Below are positions 48,875 through 57,292 of a stretch of DNA of 64,000 nt, in pieces. The notes under the pieces are model-generated. The model was not told where the DNA came from. It did no database searches and saw only the letters and a list, made by a program, of their open reading frames with translations. The first letter of the stretch is position 1. Every line of letters starts with the position of its first letter. The stretch is from assembly GCA_030159075.1 (NCBI GenBank), contig BROG01000042.1, positions 868,501 to 932,500 on the forward strand, in the 5' to 3' direction. The position numbers were made by a program, and so were the translations under genes. Source of the stretch: Atrina japonica (lineage: Eukaryota; Mollusca; Bivalvia; Pterioida; Pinnidae).

Positions 48875-49444
48875 TCATTGCTGTTCGGTTTCCACTTTCC
48901 CTTTCTTGCTGGCTTTGCCTCCCTTCTTGAGCATCAAGTTGAGTTTACGTTTGACTCCAGTTGAAGTCTGTTCGGGACATTCATAAGCCCAATGACCTGA
49001 TTGATGACATTTATAACACTGGTCCGATTGACGAGATCGATTTTCTACTTTGTTCTCAGGTTCTACTCTTACTGATGTTGTTGTTGTTGTTGCCGACTCT
49101 TTATTCTTAGGACATCTAGGAGACCAATGTCCAATTTCACCAAATGGATGAGTCTGTGGGGTAGGCTTATATTCGTACCCCATATACGATGTTCTGACTC
49201 CTGGCTGTACTTTATCCTTCAATTCTTTCAGAGTAGTTGTAATAGTCGTGAGTTCTTCCCTCATTTTCTTTAATGTGGATAGCAAGGCATCACGTAACAT
49301 TCCCTGGGTCGCATCATTTTCTTGTTTTTCTTCCAACTGGTCTAAAGTTTGGCGAACTTCATCAAACTCATCAGCTCCTTCTATGTACGGTGTACAATTA
49401 GGTGAATAATTTGGGTGCGTCTGAGACAAGCCTGGATAACTCAT
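48875..49444 (-). CDS. CCHC zinc-knuckle protein
   Basis: An open frame of 189 residues from the ATG at 49444; the frame extends to 49486 only through a GTG. Residues about 24-80 form a Glu/Leu/Lys-rich coiled coil. Residues 143-156 are a perfect CX2CX4HX4C knuckle (CYKCHQSGHWAYEC). A second, upstream knuckle (about residues 97-111) keeps GEIGHWSPRC but has lost its first two Cys. The C-terminal 30 residues are Lys-rich. Coil plus zinc knuckles recalls Gag nucleocapsid-type and cellular single-strand nucleic-acid binders. In this element it could bind or package DNA, which is inference. A TATA-like TTATAAAG lies about 50 bases upstream of the ATG. Confidence 0.75.
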   Translation of the reverse strand: MSYPGLSQTHPNYSPNCTPYIEGADEFDEVRQTLDQLEEKQENDATQGMLRDALLSTLKKMREELTTITTTLKELKDKVQPGVRTSYMGYEYKPTPQTHPFGEIGHWSPRCPKNKESATTTTTSVRVEPENKVENRSRQSDQCYKCHQSGHWAYECPEQTSTGVKRKLNLMLKKGGKASKKGKVETEQQ

Positions 49445-49581
49445 GTTGATGACTATTTCAAATGATGTTTGGTCACTACACTTCACTTTACTTTATAACC
49501 GTTCTTTTTATTCTATATTTAGACTCGTTCCCGTCAGGCACTTGTAGGTCCCCAGAAGGGAGGCTCCACACAGGTTTTTTT
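49445..49581. other. Spacer between zinc-knuckle and BIR genes
   Basis: Holds the zinc-knuckle promoter (TTATAAAG at about 49485-49495) and no gene. Confidence 0.5.
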
Positions 49582-50143
49582 TTATATATCACCAGTTGAC
49601 CAACGTCGATGTTCTGTATAAGCATTATCGGTCCATTCCCAATCTTTTAAACAGATACCACAAGAAAAACACTGAACGTGGTCACTGTTCCCTAAATACA
49701 CAAACCCTGCTCTGGCTAATTCTGTCTGTTTAGGTCCCGGTAGATATTTGGGCCAATGATCTTTAAAACGTCAGGTACCTGGATTCATACGTACAAAAAT
49801 TAGGTAAGGCTAAAGGTATTCTTAATTCCTGATGAAACGATAACCCCCTGACGGTAGCAGGTCTTAGTTTAAAAGTGGTCACACCTTGTCTCCTTTCGGT
49901 AGGTGGAGTCCTTGTCACTTTTATCAGATTGACTCTCGGTACGCTATCCACTTCATCCCGATGAGCTCATGGTACACTATCCACTTCTACCCGATGGGTT
50001 CGTGGTACACTATCCATCATGTCTCGGTTCATGGGAGCACTCTCCGTGACGGTCTGACTAGCATCCATCGTCGATGAAAATAAAGTTTCCATACTTGATG
50101 TTCTTTCCATCGTGTCTGAGAGTGAATGGTCCCTGATGGGCAT
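49582..50143 (-). pseudogene. BIR-domain (IAP-like) protein, broken
   Basis: Starts at ATG 50143, about 15 bases after TTATAAAAAGG (about 50152-50166). An in-frame TGA at 49967-49969 stands where a neighbouring internal repeat (DSVPRTHR) has CGA, so it looks like a CpG transition. A +1 shift in a TTTT run at about 49765 then separates the frame from the BIR domain. The BIR runs from YLTF through [19 protein letters not shown] (Cys codons about 49660-49671) and W..D....EHRRW to TAA at 49582. CX2CX16H is intact, but Asp stands where the fourth zinc ligand Cys should be. IAP BIR domains bind caspases or IAP antagonists. A carried BIR gene could protect cells with a replicating element; this is inference. 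Confidence 0.75.
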
Positions 50144-50184
50144 TCTCACTCCCTTTTTATAATAAAATCTATTTTTAGATCAGA

Positions 50185-50763
50185 CTAAAAAAAACATATT
50201 TTTCTACGTTTTTTGTCCTGAAACACAAATTGTATCATCGGTACGTCTACATGATGACCAAAAGGATCCCATGCTACTTGTCGTTGTTCTTTATGCACAT
50301 GATACATTATACCTGCTCGATTGCCATTATTATCATTTAATTGTAAATGAAAAGTGTCACCGTACATGGGAGACTGACGACAATCGCTTAACCATTGTCG
50401 TAGAAACATTAAAATATCATGAGGTATTTCTTCCTGTTCTACTTTTCGTGGTCGTCCCCTACTTCTTTTCACTCCTTCCCTCTGTCCTTCTTCTTCTTCT
50501 CTTTGTTCTTTTGTTCTCTCTACGGATACTTTACGTGGACGTCCTCTTTTTCTTTTCATTCTCTGTTCTTTTCCTTCATCTCTCTGTCCTTCTGACTTTT
50601 TCTCTCCTTCTATCTTTTCCTGTCCTTCCATCGTTTCCCTCATTCTTTCTCTCTGTTCTTCTTCTTCTTCTCTCTGTTTCCCTTCTTCTCCCTGTTTCCC
50701 TTCTTTTTCTCTCTGTTTCTCTTCTTCTCTCCGTTTCTCTTCTCCATCTCTGTTTCTCCCCAT
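50185..50763 (-). CDS. AT-hook protein with Glu/Arg-rich N terminus
   Basis: 192 residues from ATG 50763. Residues 1-68 are a Glu/Arg/Lys/Gln low-complexity helix. Two AT-hooks follow, KRKRGRPRK (about 70-78) and KRSRGRPRK (about 99-107), which bind the minor groove of AT-rich DNA. Residues about 110-192 form a folded-looking domain (HDILMFLRQWLSDC, GIMYHVHKEQRQVAWDPFG, a basic tail) that I do not recognise. An overlapping frame starting at 50839 is equally Arg/Glu-rich, so the original start may lie upstream with one frameshift. Role: nuclear DNA binding is likely; anything more specific is unknown. Confidence 0.72.
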   Translation of the reverse strand: MGRNRDGEEKRREEEKQREKEGKQGEEGKQREEEEEQRERMRETMEGQEKIEGEKKSEGQRDEGKEQRMKRKRGRPRKVSVERTKEQREEEEGQREGVKRSRGRPRKVEQEEIPHDILMFLRQWLSDCRQSPMYGDTFHLQLNDNNGNRAGIMYHVHKEQRQVAWDPFGHHVDVPMIQFVFQDKKRRKICFF

Positions 50764-50925
50764 TCCATCCCTTACGTCTTTTCATTTCTTCTTTTCTCGC
50801 GTTTTTTCTCATTTCATTTTCTTTTTTCGTTGGTTTCATATTGATAGAAGTTCAATACCCGATGTTGACACGATGACTCTCGGTCATCAACTGACCAAAC
50901 TCCTGTGATGCACTTCATTTTATGA

Positions 50926-51956
50926 TTAAATGACACGACGAAAATGAAGTTTGGCAATCACTTTTCCTCCTAGAAAATGAATTTTACGTCCCATGTCATC
51001 TCTCAATTGTATTTCAATGGTATCAAAATACTTTTTATTTAAACCCACATAATTGTAATGAAAAGGTTCCCAATGTTGATGATTGAGCGATTGACCCGTT
51101 TGAAAAGGGACCACACGTAATAACGGTAACGATTGTGAACCCACAATTTGACCTTCGGCAATGTTACTGTAGACATAGATACCACTCATACCAATATTTA
51201 AATCGGGTGGATACTTTGGCATGTGTGTGACATCGACCCATTTAGTCATATCCTCATTCATGTCAATGGCTTCAAAGCCAAGCTTATAACCTAGTAGACT
51301 TGGAAAACGTATTAAAAAGGGAACGGAATAGATGGATCGGCCTTTAAACTCAATCATGAATCGATCTAAAGCTGAGTCATACTTGAATTTAATAGTATTT
51401 TATGAGAGAGATCTTCTATACCATCAATGACATATTGAAAGGCTCTAGAAAACCCAACTTTCATCTCTTCTATTAAAGCAGCAGGAGACGCATAAAACCC
51501 CGAACGAAATTTAAGTCTCCAAATACTTCCTACAAAAGCGATCCCCGACTTCGTATCTGTTTTAGAGATGACATGGTCAAACTGAGGATCATCTAACGAG
51601 ACGTGTTTCTTAATCAATTCTACAGTAAAACGTTCATGTTGACGATATTTCATTTCCTTTTTCTTAGGATACGTAGAGGGGTCCTGGGGATTTTTTGGTG
51701 TCACGACGGATTCCAAAGGAACGTGAAGGGGAACCAGGACATCTATGTAATTCTCATCGGATCCTATCGATTCTATTAAGTTGGGAAAGATCAATTCACT
51801 CAACGCTACTTCCCACTCACTATCCATCATACTTCAAGCTTGAGGTAGATGAGTTTTGAATTCTGTTAAGGTATTATCAGGAAAGACTTTTAAACTAGCA
51901 TCGCTAGGTAAAGTCATGTAAAAACTACCATGATCTTTAGAATCGAGAGTCGCCAT
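50926..51956 (-). pseudogene. Conserved transposon-linked protein (F54H12.2-like), broken
   Basis: The start ATG at 51956 follows a TATA box (GGTATAAAAC, about 52013-52023). The first 40 codons read FYMTLPSDAS, FPDNTLTEF and THLPQ, then an in-frame TGA (51834-51836) and DSEWEVALSEL. A frameshift at about 51385-51405 splits the last third, which ends with the typical block YFDTIEIQLRDD, then GGKVIAKLHF and a stop at 50926. About 343 codons in all. The N-terminal and C-terminal blocks are those of an uncharacterised protein that accompanies this polymerase family in many invertebrate elements, and I recall it as the transposon-derived F54H12.2 family. A structural role is possible but I cannot show it. 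Confidence 0.7.
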
Positions 51957-52076
51957 GATGCGTGTACTTGAGATCCAACTGTATCAATGAACCCCTACCT
52001 TCACTGTCTTCTGTTTTATACCATCAACAACAACACCAAAGTCAAGTTTCATAAATTTTAATACTCAAAAACAAAC

Positions 52077-52091
52077 TTTATTCACTTTATT
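52077..52091 (-). terminator. Two AATAAA poly(A) signals at the polymerase stop
   Basis: AATAAA at 52086-52091 overlaps the TGA stop of the polymerase frame and a second lies at 52077-52082. No histone-type stem-loop is near, in contrast to the small genes. Confidence 0.7.
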
Positions 52092-55000
52092 CAATAACCA
52101 TAAGGTAAAGTACAAAAGTTTTCAATGCGATGTCTCTTATCATACACGACACGCACTTCTTTAGTCATCGCCTGTGTTTTGACTTTATGTTGTTTCGTTC
52201 GCATGATCTTATGAGGGTACGATACTATCACTTTCTTTTGTTGACCACGTAACAACTGTTTCAATGTATCTACGTTGACTGTAGAAGTGGTACGACTATC
52301 AAAAGTGATTCCTTTGACTTTACACACCGTTTTGTCCTGACGAGTCTTGTACGCATAATTTTTAGGACCTCCCGAGACAAAGGATAAGATAGAATCGCCA
52401 TCTAATTCGTCTGTCCATCCTCCTAAACTGTTCATAATAGTGGGATTCCACTGCTGTGGATCGTGTTGATAAATGATACTGTCTGTATCAAAATAAAACA
52501 CACGTTCTCCCAAACGTTCTAGGGTGGCATAGAGATGTAACCGTGCTAAAGACGTCGTAAAGGCTGCTAGCACTACATTGCTAAAACCATTGGGTTCATC
52601 AAAGTCATCCTTCTGTTTTGAATTCACCAGCATCATGTCTAGCTCATCATGGCCTTCGTCATTTGGAATCAGTTCTAAATGTAATATATCACGAGTGCCA
52701 TCTTGAAGTAACTGTTGTAATGCTTCGTAACTCTCCACATACTGTGTCTGAGGTAAATTAGTCCGTTGAGCAAATTTACCCCACAAACAGTTCAGAAACA
52801 GTTTAGCAATGGTCCGAAAGATAGGATTCTTCTCTACATCTTCTTCTCGTATGATCAGTTGTTCTCTCGTTTCAATCTCTTTGAGGTACTGACGACGATC
52901 TTCTACTGTTTGACAGGAAGCAGAAAAACCACTAGATTGTTGCTTAATCTGGAGAAACTGATCAATATAGCTACGAAATAAAGTATTGGACTGATCAGGG
53001 AAATGCCATACTTCAAAGATACGATCGAGCACATAACCTTTCTCTATAGCTTTATTCAATTCACACGTCGTCCATGTACCTAACAAACTTCGCTCTTGAT
53101 TCGTATGAGAGCATCGATAACTCATACCCAACTCCTGTTCGATTCCTTGTTGAGCACAAGTACGGCATAAAGGAAAAAGTAGTTTTCCTCCTGCAAACCG
53201 ATAAGGTAACACGGGATGAAACAGCTCTCTAGGGTCTTTTGATACACTTCTTCATACATCAAAGAAGTATGAAACGGGTGTTGCTCTTGCTTTAAGTTAG
53301 GAAAACACAAGGGACATCCGTGAAACAGCCATGAAATGGTCCGAGAGTCGTCATGATAACCATCCACGCAATAAGATCCTACTTGGACTTCACCTCCCTG
53401 ACGAGCATGTCTAATCGTTTGACCAGTTTCATGTTCTTTCCAACTCAACCAGCGTAATGCTAGGGTGGAATACTGTCGTGGTGAAGGATATCCCCGCGGA
53501 GGTATGATACCAATCGTATCTTTTTGCATATGATTGCGACGATAGGCTATATTCCCGTACTGGCAAACGTAATCGATTCAGCAAAGGGGTCTACATCGGC
53601 TCGTTTCAAAGACATGCTTTGAAAATGCATACAAGCTTGTCGCAAAATAGTCACGTCCGATTCACAGTATTCTTCTAATTCGCATTGCAAATGAAAAATC
53701 TCACCCTTTTGAATTTGGTCTTGATACCACGCTTCAAAATCACGACGGACATCAGGTTTCATACCTTCTGGGTTGTAATACATAGCTGGGGGGATATACT
53801 CCTATGTAATCAGCATTAGCTTCTGTATTGAACAAATGCGAAAAGTAGCCTTTCTTGAGTTCAGTCAATCCAAAAGCTTTAGGTAACGAAGCTAAAGGAA
53901 ATGACAAGAAATTACACGAGTCTTTAAACCTGATGTTTCCTGCCGTCATATACATAATCTTAGAACCGTTCATGATCACATCAGGTTTTTCACAGGCATG
54001 ATGTACCAGATGATGTAAAATAAACTGTCCATCGTACCCTTTAAAGTTATGAGCAATAGCTATAGCTCCATCATTTAAAAGTTTCTCCCTTTGATGTATG
54101 TCATCATACACGGTCGTTTGAAATAACCAAGTCAAAAAATCAGTGAGTGTCGTGGGACCTCAGAATGTTATACGATGATCCTCCATGGTTTTACATTGCT
54201 TACACCAATCATCTGATGTACACTGGGGACATACTCGATGAGCAATACATAGATTAGGTTTGTGTTCTCCGGTGTCCTGGGTACACTCAAAATCATAGAA
54301 AATGTAATAAGGGGGTGAAGATGATTCATCCTGAGAAGGGATCGACAGCAGTGTTGTGTGAATTGTTTCTTACTCATCCATAACTGACAAGTGGGACATC
54401 GAGTCATTAGCTGACATGGAGTCCTGGTCGTATTACTACTATATGGTTTCAAATGATTCTCGTAACACTGAGTCGATGTGAATGTCCCCTGACAATGTGT
54501 ACATTCTATAGGTTTTATCGTGTTGTCGGGAACACAGGGCCACGGTGCAAAACAACGAAAGCAGCATTGAGGGCATCGGTGATCTTCTATATGATTATAA
54601 CCCACATCACAACGGTCACAATAGTAATTATATTCCAAGAGTCCAGACACTGATACTATACAATCGTAATGGTGATCATCGTATAAGACGTGAATGGGGG
54701 CCCCGGATCCTACACCACTATACAGTACATTTAATGTCAATCGTTTTGCGTTGGTATTCAGTTCGTAAATTTTCAAACGGTAGTGTGGTAACAACACAGT
54801 CTGAAAACGTTGCCATTCCTCAGGCCCACTCTCTTGCCGAGGATCACATCCAGCTTGCTGCATTAAGGCATGAGCTTCTCGTCGTTGAAGAGTATATCTA
54901 TTTGCATCACCATAAATCAAAGTTTTCCAATATCGTTGCCAGTTTTTGTACTTGTCTCCATCTCCAATCCAGGTTTGTGACAATGAAAACGACCAACTAC

Positions 55001-55579
55001 AATAGCACGAGCTAAACACGTTTTGTCTTTATTCTTGATCTGTATCAAACTTTTTTTCTTGTTCAGCATGACTTTTTTATCAACACTGAGATGATATTTT
55101 CGTTTTCCACCCCCGCTACCTACAGGTTGTATGACATGGATAACTGACAGGGTGGTAGACCCATCTTCGATTCTAAAATTTTCATTACTCTGTTGTACTT
55201 TCTCAATTTTCTCCATGAGTAGATCAGCATTCAGGTCTTTAGCATCCGTAAATTCTACCCACACTTCACTTTTTAAAGATGGATGATGTATATTGACTCG
55301 CATCTTATCCCGATCTTCACACTGTAGTTTGTTCTTAATAGAAGTCAACATATGATCTATTACCTCAGATACCAAGTGTATGGCATCTTTAGAAAAATGT
55401 TTAAATTTGACTTGGTACACATTCGAGGCCGTTTTAAACTTACGTGATTTACGCTCACTCAGGGTGTCTACTTCATAGTAATCACTATAATCGGTGAGTT
55501 GTCTGTTTGCATTAAATCCATCACCCCGTTGATCTCTCTGGTCTTTGTCTTTGTCTTCTCCCCTGTTCTTGTCTTTCAT
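52091..55579 (-). pseudogene. Family-B DNA polymerase (DNA_pol_B_2 type), degenerate with a palm deletion
   Basis: One gene over five open segments from ATG 55579. The N part (55579-54917) ends in IQIKNKDKTCLARAIVV, typical of this family. Next come a Cys/His-rich zinc-finger region (about 54330-54650), then the 3'-5' exonuclease: ExoI DFECT (about 54283-54294), ExoII NFKGYDGQF (about 54023-54049) and ExoIII YCESD (about 53644-53670). The polymerase part has NCLWGKFAQ (motif B, about 52775-52800) and YFDTDS (motif C, about 52478). Lesions: frameshifts near 54917-55019, 54300-54330, 53783-53800 and 53560, a TGA at 54160-54162, and a junction at 53205-53235 where roughly 100 residues, including motif A (DxxSLYP), are absent. 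It would have copied the element, probably by protein priming as in Polintons; this copy cannot. Confidence 0.88.
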
Positions 55580-55859
55580 TTAACAATAAATCAAAGTTCG
55601 GTAAATTAGCCATTCCGTGTGTATGCTTCCGATGTCAAATCTAAAATGAAGTAAAGTAACTGTAGACATGTATTTATAATAAAAAAAAGGAAATAACTGT
55701 ATAGATACTCAAACGAAGTATCATCACATATTCATATACTCTGTTTATTCTAGTTTTTTATGTTTTACAGGTCCATAAAACTAGAATTTATTTTATTTCC
55801 TTTTATTTTCATATAGAATTAGAAATACTACAAACTAGTGACAGTATTTGTCTAAAAAA
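55580..55859. promoter_or_regulatory. Polymerase promoter side of the divergent region
   Basis: On the minus strand a TATA-like TTATTATAAATAC lies at about 55668-55682, roughly 95 bases before the polymerase ATG. The inverted pair AAAGGAAATAA / TTATTTCCTTTTATTTTC spans about 55685-55815. Confidence 0.5.
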
Positions 55860-56152
55860 CAGGTGGCCAGATGTCTAGACGTACAAGTCTAGACAGAAAA
55901 ATCTTCAACAACAGGTGGCCAGATGCCAAGTATCAACAACAGGTGGCCACATGCCAAGTGTCAAAAACAGGTGGCCAGATGTCTAGACGTAGATGTCTAG
56001 ACGTAGATGTCTAGACAGAAAAATCGTCAACAACAGGTGGCCAGATGCCAAGTGTCAAAAACAGGTGGCCAGATGTCATAAACAGGTGGCCAAATGCCAA
56101 GTGTCAAAAACAGGTGGCCAAACGTCAAAAACAGGTGGCCAAATGTCTAGAC
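55860..56152. promoter_or_regulatory. Array of CAGGTGGCC boxes and GTCTAGAC palindromes
   Basis: Nine copies of CAGGTGGCC (starts 55860, 55912, 55940, 55968, 56034, 56062, 56083, 56111, 56132), most 21 or 28 bases apart. Six copies of the palindrome GTCTAGAC (55873, 55887, 55981, 55995, 56009, 56145). CAGGTG is an E-box of the Snail/ZEB/E-protein class and GTCTAGAC is the optimal Smad3/4 site. The array sits between the divergent polymerase and gene E, so it may be their shared enhancer or a replication origin. Confidence 0.7.
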
Positions 56153-56171
56153 GGGAAAAAAAATCAATACG

Positions 56172-56194
56172 TGACGTCATTAACTCTATATAAG
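56172..56194 (+). promoter_or_regulatory. CRE and TATA box of gene E
   Basis: TGACGTCA at 56172-56179 and TATATAAG at 56187-56194 lie about 40 bases before the gene E ATG. The leader TCTGAGTCTCGG...CATCATCATGG resembles that of gene D. Confidence 0.75.
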
Positions 56195-56230
56195 TTAGTA
56201 CTGTCTGAGTCTCGGTATTAGTTCATCATC

Positions 56231-56536
56231 ATGGATAACTCATCCAACATGGAGATGCAACCTGAAGAGAGAAACATGAGAATCATTCTTACACAGAGGA
56301 CACGTATTGTAGTAAGGCCACGCACCTTGATCAGTTCTGGTAGGATCCCTGCGACACCGACTACACAACACCAGGAACCACCTAGACCTGACCCTTCACT
56401 TTCAGTACCTGTACAATACGTACTAGCTCAGGAAGCATTAGCCAATCTTCGACAACATAAGGCCGAGATAAATCGACTGATGATAGAAAAAGAAAGAAAA
56501 GTTTGTCGTTGGCGACGTCTACTCGACAGATATTAG
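56231..56536 (+). CDS. Small gene E with histone-type 3' end
   Basis: An intact 101-residue frame from ATG 56231 (internal ATGs at codons 7, 9 and 16). Residues 17-45 are Arg/Ile/Thr-rich, 46-58 Pro-rich, and 62-101 an amphipathic helix ending in KERKVCRWRRLLDRY. No family is recognised. The stop is 34 bases before a perfect histone-type stem-loop. It is the right-hand mirror of gene A: both are the outermost genes, both transcribed toward the nearer TIR. CRE, TATA and the E-box array lie upstream. Confidence 0.68.
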   Translation: MDNSSNMEMQPEERNMRIILTQRTRIVVRPRTLISSGRIPATPTTQHQEPPRPDPSLSVPVQYVLAQEALANLRQHKAEINRLMIEKERKVCRWRRLLDRY

Positions 56537-56570
56537 AGTCTCTCTTATTCAGCTTTTCGGAGTAATCAAC

Positions 56571-56586
56571 GGCCCTTTTAAGGGCC
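56571..56586 (+). terminator. Histone-type stem-loop after gene E
   Basis: TCAAC-GGCCCTTTTAAGGGCC-ACCC: loop TTTA instead of TTTC, a variant also used by histone genes. CCAAAAAGAAACC at 56598-56610 is the U7-type element. No AATAAA is close by. Confidence 0.87.
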
Positions 56587-56807
56587 ACCCAATTTATCCA
56601 AAAAGAAACCTTCACTAAAGGTATGCAGGGTTTGTGTTATTCTGTAGCGCTGCGTTTAAAAAATAGTGTAGTGACAAAACACTACTTACCCGTGTATATT
56701 CAACATTAAATTTTATTTGTGTTTTTGTGTTTTTGTTATGATGTATTCACTTCATTAGATAAAAGTCTAATTATAGTAAGTCATGTGACTAGAGAGAGGT
56801 TCAGTTC

Positions 56808-57090
56808 ACCCTGTGAAAACTCATTTGAGATCCGAAGCTCGAGGTGTTAACATCATAAGAAAAATCCACTACTATCAGCATAGGGTGAGTGTTTAATTTT
56901 TTTATTTGATAGGACAAGATTATTTTCCATGCATTAAAAATAGAAATATGTCAGAAGAAAAAAAGAAAAAAAAAGTCACATGACTAGAGTATAGGTTCAG
57001 TTAGACCTCTGAGAGCTCATTTGCAATCCGGAGCTCGAAGAGTCAACATCGTCAGAAAACCACTACCAGCATAGGGTGAGTGTTTGAATT
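56808..57090 (+). repeat. Two subterminal modules, right copies
   Basis: 56808-56907 and 56986-57090 each contain GGTTCAGTT, ...CTCATTTG..., AACATC and GCATAGGGTGAGTGTTT. They are preceded by GTCAYATGACTAGAG. They match the inverse module at 46139-46245. Each ends in a GTGAGT donor-like site facing the right TIR. Confidence 0.75.
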
Positions 57091-57292
57091 TTTTATTACA
57101 TAGGCTTAGTGTTTACCGTATGAAACATGTACAAACAGTATCGATATCTCAGAAAAAATTAGGCAACTAGCAACGTTAATAAGGTTTTCATTAACTTAAT
57201 TATGGTATCAGGGAATACCCCATCATCATCTATTTAATGTTCATTCACTCTAGACCTCAAAACTCCATCACTATACATTTACTCTTAGTCTT

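Noticed and set aside
50271..50876. 201-codon plus-strand frame rich in Leu/Phe/Ser
   Set aside because: Antisense of the Glu/Arg-rich AT-hook gene; the composition is that expected from complementing GAR codons.
54545..55015. 156-codon plus-strand frame in the polymerase region
   Set aside because: Antisense shadow of the polymerase gene, whose minus-strand motifs are clear.
46460..56536. Small genes A-E as true histones
   Set aside because: None shows the histone-fold sequence patterns or histone tails by eye; only the 3' ends and gene layout are histone-like.
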